From: Lachnospiraceae bacterium
Lineage (GTDB): Bacteria > Bacillota > Clostridia > Lachnospirales > Lachnospiraceae
Direction: 5' to 3'
Assembly: GCA_016288005.1 (NCBI GenBank)
Contig: JAEEXY010000030.1
Coordinates: forward strand, 1-35,976
Length of the DNA: 35,976 nucleotides
Part shown: positions 33,269 to 35,976 of the stretch, one piece after another
Layout of the letters: each line of letters starts with the position of its first letter
How positions within the stretch are numbered: position 1 is the stretch's first letter
Notes under the pieces: generated by a model
What the model saw: only the letters and a program-made list of their open reading frames with translations
The model's database searches: none
What the model was told of the DNA's origin: nothing
Position numbers and translations under genes: made by a program

Positions 33269-34138
33269 ATGGGATTATTCGATAGTTTTTATAAAAGTGC
33301 AACGAATATTGACTCTGTATCTGGTAGAGAATTTGAATTCTTGTGTGCATCTATACTAAGAGAGAATGGATTCAGTAACGTGCGGGTAACTCAGGGAAGT
33401 GGTGATTACGGAATTGATATCTTGGCAGAAAAGGGCGGCCTCCTTTACGGAATTCAGTGTAAACACTACGCTGGATCTGTTGGAGTTAAAGCAGCACAGG
33501 AAGCATATTCCGGAAAAGCATATTATAAGTGTGATGTAGCTATGGTATTAACGAATAACTATTTCACACAGCAGGCTATAACTTTTGCTTCAGAAACAGG
33601 AGTTGTTCTATGGGATAGGGATAAGCTGACGCAATTAGTACGAACATCTAACCTACAAAATCAAAGAGGCATAAGGTATTCTGTTCCGAGAAAGGAAAAT
33701 CGTACACGCGGGGCATCGAGCGGAGACATGTATTCTTGTTTGGGAAAGATAATAATGGCTCCTGTTATTATTTTCATAATTCTTATGATAATAATACCTG
33801 GCAAAGACAAAGAGAACGAGGGAGAAAAGTCGGAACCGACAGTCTCAGAAGCAGGATCTTCTTCAGTGTCAGTAGCGAATAGTGACATAAGTAAAATATC
33901 TGAAGGCGAGATAAAAATGGTAATAATTGCCAAGAATGAGGCAAATATAAGAAAAGGTCCAAGTTCCAAAACTGAAGCAGTAATGACCGCAAAGCCGGGA
34001 ACGGTATTTATCGGAACAGGAAATATTGAGTATGCCGATAATGGTGGTTTATGGTATGAAATCTACATTAATGGTGAAAAGACTAAAACAGCTTGGGCTA
34101 GCGAGCAAATTATTAAAATAGTTGAGGAAGATGAGTAG
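33269..34138 (+). CDS. Membrane-anchored Mrr-type endonuclease with external SH3b domain
   Basis: Residues 15-125 form an Mrr_cat restriction-endonuclease-like domain: GREFEFLCASIL, GSGDYGIDILAEK with Asp50, and GIQCKHY with Gln63 and Lys65, a complete D-QxK active site. A basic region (RKENRTRG) precedes one membrane helix at about 161-177, then a Ser/Glu-rich spacer and a bacterial SH3 domain at about 222-285 (NEANIRKGPSS, GLWYEIYINGEKTKTAW). Positive-inside rules put the nuclease in the cytoplasm and SH3b outside. SH3b domains commonly bind peptidoglycan. gagagg lies before ATG 33269. It is the middle gene of a three-gene AT-rich cluster. The nuclease call is firm; the biological role is inferred. 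Confidence 0.87.
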   Translation: MGLFDSFYKSATNIDSVSGREFEFLCASILRENGFSNVRVTQGSGDYGIDILAEKGGLLYGIQCKHYAGSVGVKAAQEAYSGKAYYKCDVAMVLTNNYFTQQAITFASETGVVLWDRDKLTQLVRTSNLQNQRGIRYSVPRKENRTRGASSGDMYSCLGKIIMAPVIIFIILMIIIPGKDKENEGEKSEPTVSEAGSSSVSVANSDISKISEGEIKMVIIAKNEANIRKGPSSKTEAVMTAKPGTVFIGTGNIEYADNGGLWYEIYINGEKTKTAWASEQIIKIVEEDE

Positions 34139-34697
34139 GAATACAGTAAATAAAAGAGAAACAATGGAACACGCAATAATAGTTTCATTATACAAGAACA
34201 GCGATTCGAAATGGAAATTAGCAGAAAATAATACTTTGCACGATTATAATTGCGCAGGCGTATGGTATCTGCGGGGGAAAGTCGCGGGAACAGACACATG
34301 GATCGGGCTAGAGGTGGCAGAGACCCAATGTATTAAAGATGAGATAAGTAGTGGTATTAGCATAATAATGAATCCTAAAGATATACCTGAAAATAGTACA
34401 AAATTTAAGAGGTTTAGGGAATGGAGTGCAGATGATTTTATAGGTAGGGGGGAAATAAATAGATATGACGCGAAATACTCACAAATATCAGTAAAATACC
34501 AAGTGCTTGAGTTTGTAGTTCTAAAGAAAGAGGATTCGGTTGAAGAGAGATATATGCTAGAAGTAATAACAGCAATGAATGAGAAAGCTAAATACTGGTA
34601 TCCTGCTCCGACTAATAGAAAACACTGTAAGTATAGTCAATGGGACTTGGTAAAACAATTCGAAAAAAATGGTACGATTCGTTGTGATAGTAAATAA
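34131..34697 (+). CDS. Unrecognised protein of the nuclease island (188 aa)
   Basis: ATG 34131 overlaps the end of the Mrr-type gene by eight bases, suggesting coupling; ATG 34164 (agaga upstream) starts the better-looking body MEHAIIVSLYKNSDSKW and is an alternative. TTG 34122 is also in frame. The protein is hydrophilic with no signal peptide or helix. It has alternating strands (GVWYLRGKV, TWIGLEVAETQ, ISVKYQVLEFVVL) and a basic, aromatic C-terminus (YWYPAPTNRKHCKYSQWDLVKQF). I recognise no family. As the third gene it could be a partner, sensor or immunity factor for the nuclease genes. Confidence 0.65.
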   Translation: MSRNTVNKRETMEHAIIVSLYKNSDSKWKLAENNTLHDYNCAGVWYLRGKVAGTDTWIGLEVAETQCIKDEISSGISIIMNPKDIPENSTKFKRFREWSADDFIGRGEINRYDAKYSQISVKYQVLEFVVLKKEDSVEERYMLEVITAMNEKAKYWYPAPTNRKHCKYSQWDLVKQFEKNGTIRCDSK

Positions 34698-34802
34698 ATA
34701 TGATAATATACTATAACCCTGAGTAACTACAAAGTATGAAAGGGGTTGAAAACATGGACTACTTTTAGTCTGCAACAGAAAATGAATATCAACATAATAA
34801 GG

Positions 34803-34840
34803 AAACCCACTGTAGTCTGGTCCAACTACAGTGGGTTTTC
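34803..34840 (+). terminator. Terminator closing the island operon
   Basis: aaacccactgtagt (34803-34816) pairs perfectly with actacagtgggttt (34825-34838), followed by tct. Bases 34698-34802 contain no convincing gene, only a four-codon ATG-GAC-TAC-TTT frame with an aggggttg site. Confidence 0.8.
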
Positions 34841-34911
34841 TGCATTATGGGAGGTATTCTATGCGATGGCTTCGGAATTCATGAGTATAATACGTATTTG
34901 AGACAACTTAT

Positions 34912-34919
34912 GCTATAAT
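34912..34919 (+). promoter_or_regulatory. Extended -10 promoter of the peroxiredoxin gene
   Basis: tgctataat gives a TGn-extended TATAAT; no good -35 box is visible at 16-18 bases, which is usual for extended -10 promoters. Confidence 0.6.
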
Positions 34920-34949
34920 GATATCATTAAGTATAGGAGGTTGATCACC

Positions 34950-35402
34950 ATGCTCAAAGAAGGAACTAAAGCGCCGGATTTCACATTGCCGGATCAGGAC
35001 GGGAAACTCCATTCTCTTTCCGGGTATAGGGGCAAGAGAGTAATACTGTATTTTTATCCGAAGGACAACACATCCGGCTGTACGAAACAGGCTTGCGGAT
35101 TCGCGGAAAGATACCCGCAGTTTCGTGAAAAAGGAGCTGTGATAATCGGGATCAATAAGGATACAGTCGAGTCGCACAAGAAATTCGAAGAAAAATACGG
35201 CCTTCCCTTTACATTGCTTTCCGATACGGGGCTTGATGTGCTGAAAGCATATGATGTCTGGAAAGAGAAGAACAATTATGGCAAGGTCACGATGGGTATC
35301 GTGCGGACCACCTATCTTATCGACGAGAAGGGCGTGATCGTACGCGCAATGGATAAAGTGAAGGCTGCGGAAAATCCGCAGGATATGCTGGAGCTCGTCT
35401 GA
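34950..35402 (+). CDS. bcp: Thioredoxin-dependent thiol peroxidase, Bcp/PrxQ type
   Basis: The 150-aa peroxiredoxin starts at ATG 34950 with aggagg upstream. APDFTLPDQDG opens the thioredoxin-like fold, ILYFYPKDNTSGCTKQACGF holds the peroxidatic Cys and a resolving Cys five residues on, and RTTYLIDEKGVI with a conserved Arg completes the site. It reduces hydrogen peroxide and organic peroxides using thioredoxin, useful for an anaerobe meeting oxygen. Base composition returns to that of the core genome here. Next gene is the GH3 enzyme, 91 bases on. Confidence 0.95.
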   Translation: MLKEGTKAPDFTLPDQDGKLHSLSGYRGKRVILYFYPKDNTSGCTKQACGFAERYPQFREKGAVIIGINKDTVESHKKFEEKYGLPFTLLSDTGLDVLKAYDVWKEKNNYGKVTMGIVRTTYLIDEKGVIVRAMDKVKAAENPQDMLELV

Positions 35403-35424
35403 ACCCTTGGGGAGGTTGGACTAA

Positions 35425-35437
35425 GGTGACAGGCACC
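35425..35437 (+). repeat. Second copy of the GGTGACAGGCACC motif
   Basis: ggtgacaggcacc between the peroxiredoxin and GH3 genes is the reverse complement of one arm of the tRNA terminator hairpin at 21981-21993. Here only one arm is present. Confidence 0.5.
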
Positions 35438-35493
35438 ATCGAAGGACAACACCGCCGGACGGATCGCGCATAGGCGCATTAAGGAGAGGATAT

Positions 35494-35976
35494 ATGGGAA
35501 AGACATGGGATGCTGAGGAGTTTAAGAAAACACTGAGAGCTGCCGCGGCGGAAGGGATCGTGCTCTTAAAGAATGATGACGGAGCGCTTCCGCTTAAAAA
35601 GGATGCCGGAATAGCTGTATTCGGCAGGTGCCAGATGAACTACTACAGGTGCGGTACCGGCTCGGGCGGGATGGTAAACCCGGACTATGTTGTCGGCATC
35701 TATGAAGCCCTCGAGAGCTGTGGGAAACTCACGGTCAATAAGACGGTGAGAGCGGCGTATGAGAGATTTGTTGAGGATAATCCTTACGAGCGCGGTGCAG
35801 GATGGGCGTCGGAACCCTGGTTTCAGAAGGAAATGCCTCTCGATGACGATCTGGTAAAAAGTGCCGCACAGGAGTCAGATACGGCGGTATTCATAATCGG
35901 CAGGACCGCCGGCGAGGATCAGGACAACAAAAACGAAGAGGGCAGCTATCTTCTGACCAAAGAGGAAACCGCGGCC
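35494..35976 (+). CDS. Glycoside hydrolase family 3 (beta-glucosidase/xylosidase), N-terminal part
   Basis: The frame from ATG 35494 (aaggagagga upstream) runs open through the last base, 161 codons. It begins with LRAAAAEGIVLLKNDDGALPL, a signature of the GH3 C-terminal alpha/beta domain, then AVFGRCQMNYYRCGTGSGG and AVFIIGRTAGEDQD. In most GH3 enzymes this domain follows the barrel; here it comes first, as in the domain-swapped beta-glucosidases of Ruminococcus and Butyrivibrio. The barrel with the catalytic Asp should lie beyond the window. No signal peptide, so it works inside on imported oligosaccharides. Confidence 0.88.
   Translation, partial: MGKTWDAEEFKKTLRAAAAEGIVLLKNDDGALPLKKDAGIAVFGRCQMNYYRCGTGSGGMVNPDYVVGIYEALESCGKLTVNKTVRAAYERFVEDNPYERGAGWASEPWFQKEMPLDDDLVKSAAQESDTAVFIIGRTAGEDQDNKNEEGSYLLTKEETAA

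Noticed and set aside
34755..34769. Four-codon leader peptide before the island terminator
   Set aside because: An aggggttg site precedes it, but four codons without a regulated downstream gene cannot be supported.

Overview
The window looks like chromosomal DNA of a plant-fibre-degrading Lachnospiraceae-type Clostridia (phylum Bacillota). This rests on Gram-positive style ribosome binding sites, lipoprotein and TEAP-linker surface proteins, an LplB/YtcP/LplA-type sugar ABC transporter without its own ATPase, a Rex repressor, the Firmicutes order cysE-cysS-mrnC-rlmB, and LexA boxes of the CGAAC-N4-GTTYG kind. Genus cannot be fixed from sequence reading alone.

Region 1 (1-17225) is a glycan-use locus. 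It holds the end of a GH31 alpha-glycosidase (alpha-xylosidase-like), a very large unrecognised two-helix surface protein, a secreted repeat-containing surface protein with a C-terminal membrane anchor, two ABC permeases, a solute-binding lipoprotein, a GH5 lipoprotein endoglucanase, a reverse-strand YesN-type response regulator and a cytoplasmic GH8 enzyme resembling reducing-end xylose-releasing oligoxylanase. A GH3 enzyme starts at the right edge (35494). The likely flow is cutting outside by GH5, binding by the surface protein, import by the transporter, and trimming inside by GH31, GH8 and GH3. Xyloglucan or a mixed beta-glucan/xylan is a plausible substrate, by inference.

Region 2 (17226-22373) has an AzgA-type purine permease, a convergent three-gene SOS operon (96-aa unknown, UmuC-like polymerase, YolD-like protein) with two LexA-like boxes at its promoter, a divergent unrecognised membrane protein, and a reverse-strand tRNA-Met/tRNA-Val pair with a consensus promoter and a strong terminator.

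Region 3 (22373-30771) is ordinary core genome: rex, ispF, galK, a PG-binding/NlpC-P60 lipoprotein, cysE, cysS, mrnC, rlmB, a small acidic protein, then tRNA-Thr(GGU) and tRNA-Pro(AGG).

Region 4 (about 30775-34900) is an AT-rich island beginning just after tRNA-Pro. It opens with four consecutive strong hairpins and a 13-bp copy of the tRNA-Pro T-arm. It then carries a protein with two CoiA-like nuclease modules, a membrane-anchored Mrr-type nuclease with an outer SH3b domain, and an unrecognised 188-aa protein. No integrase is visible in the window. This is the best candidate for an undescribed (possibly defence) system. A Bcp peroxiredoxin and the GH3 gene follow in host-like composition.
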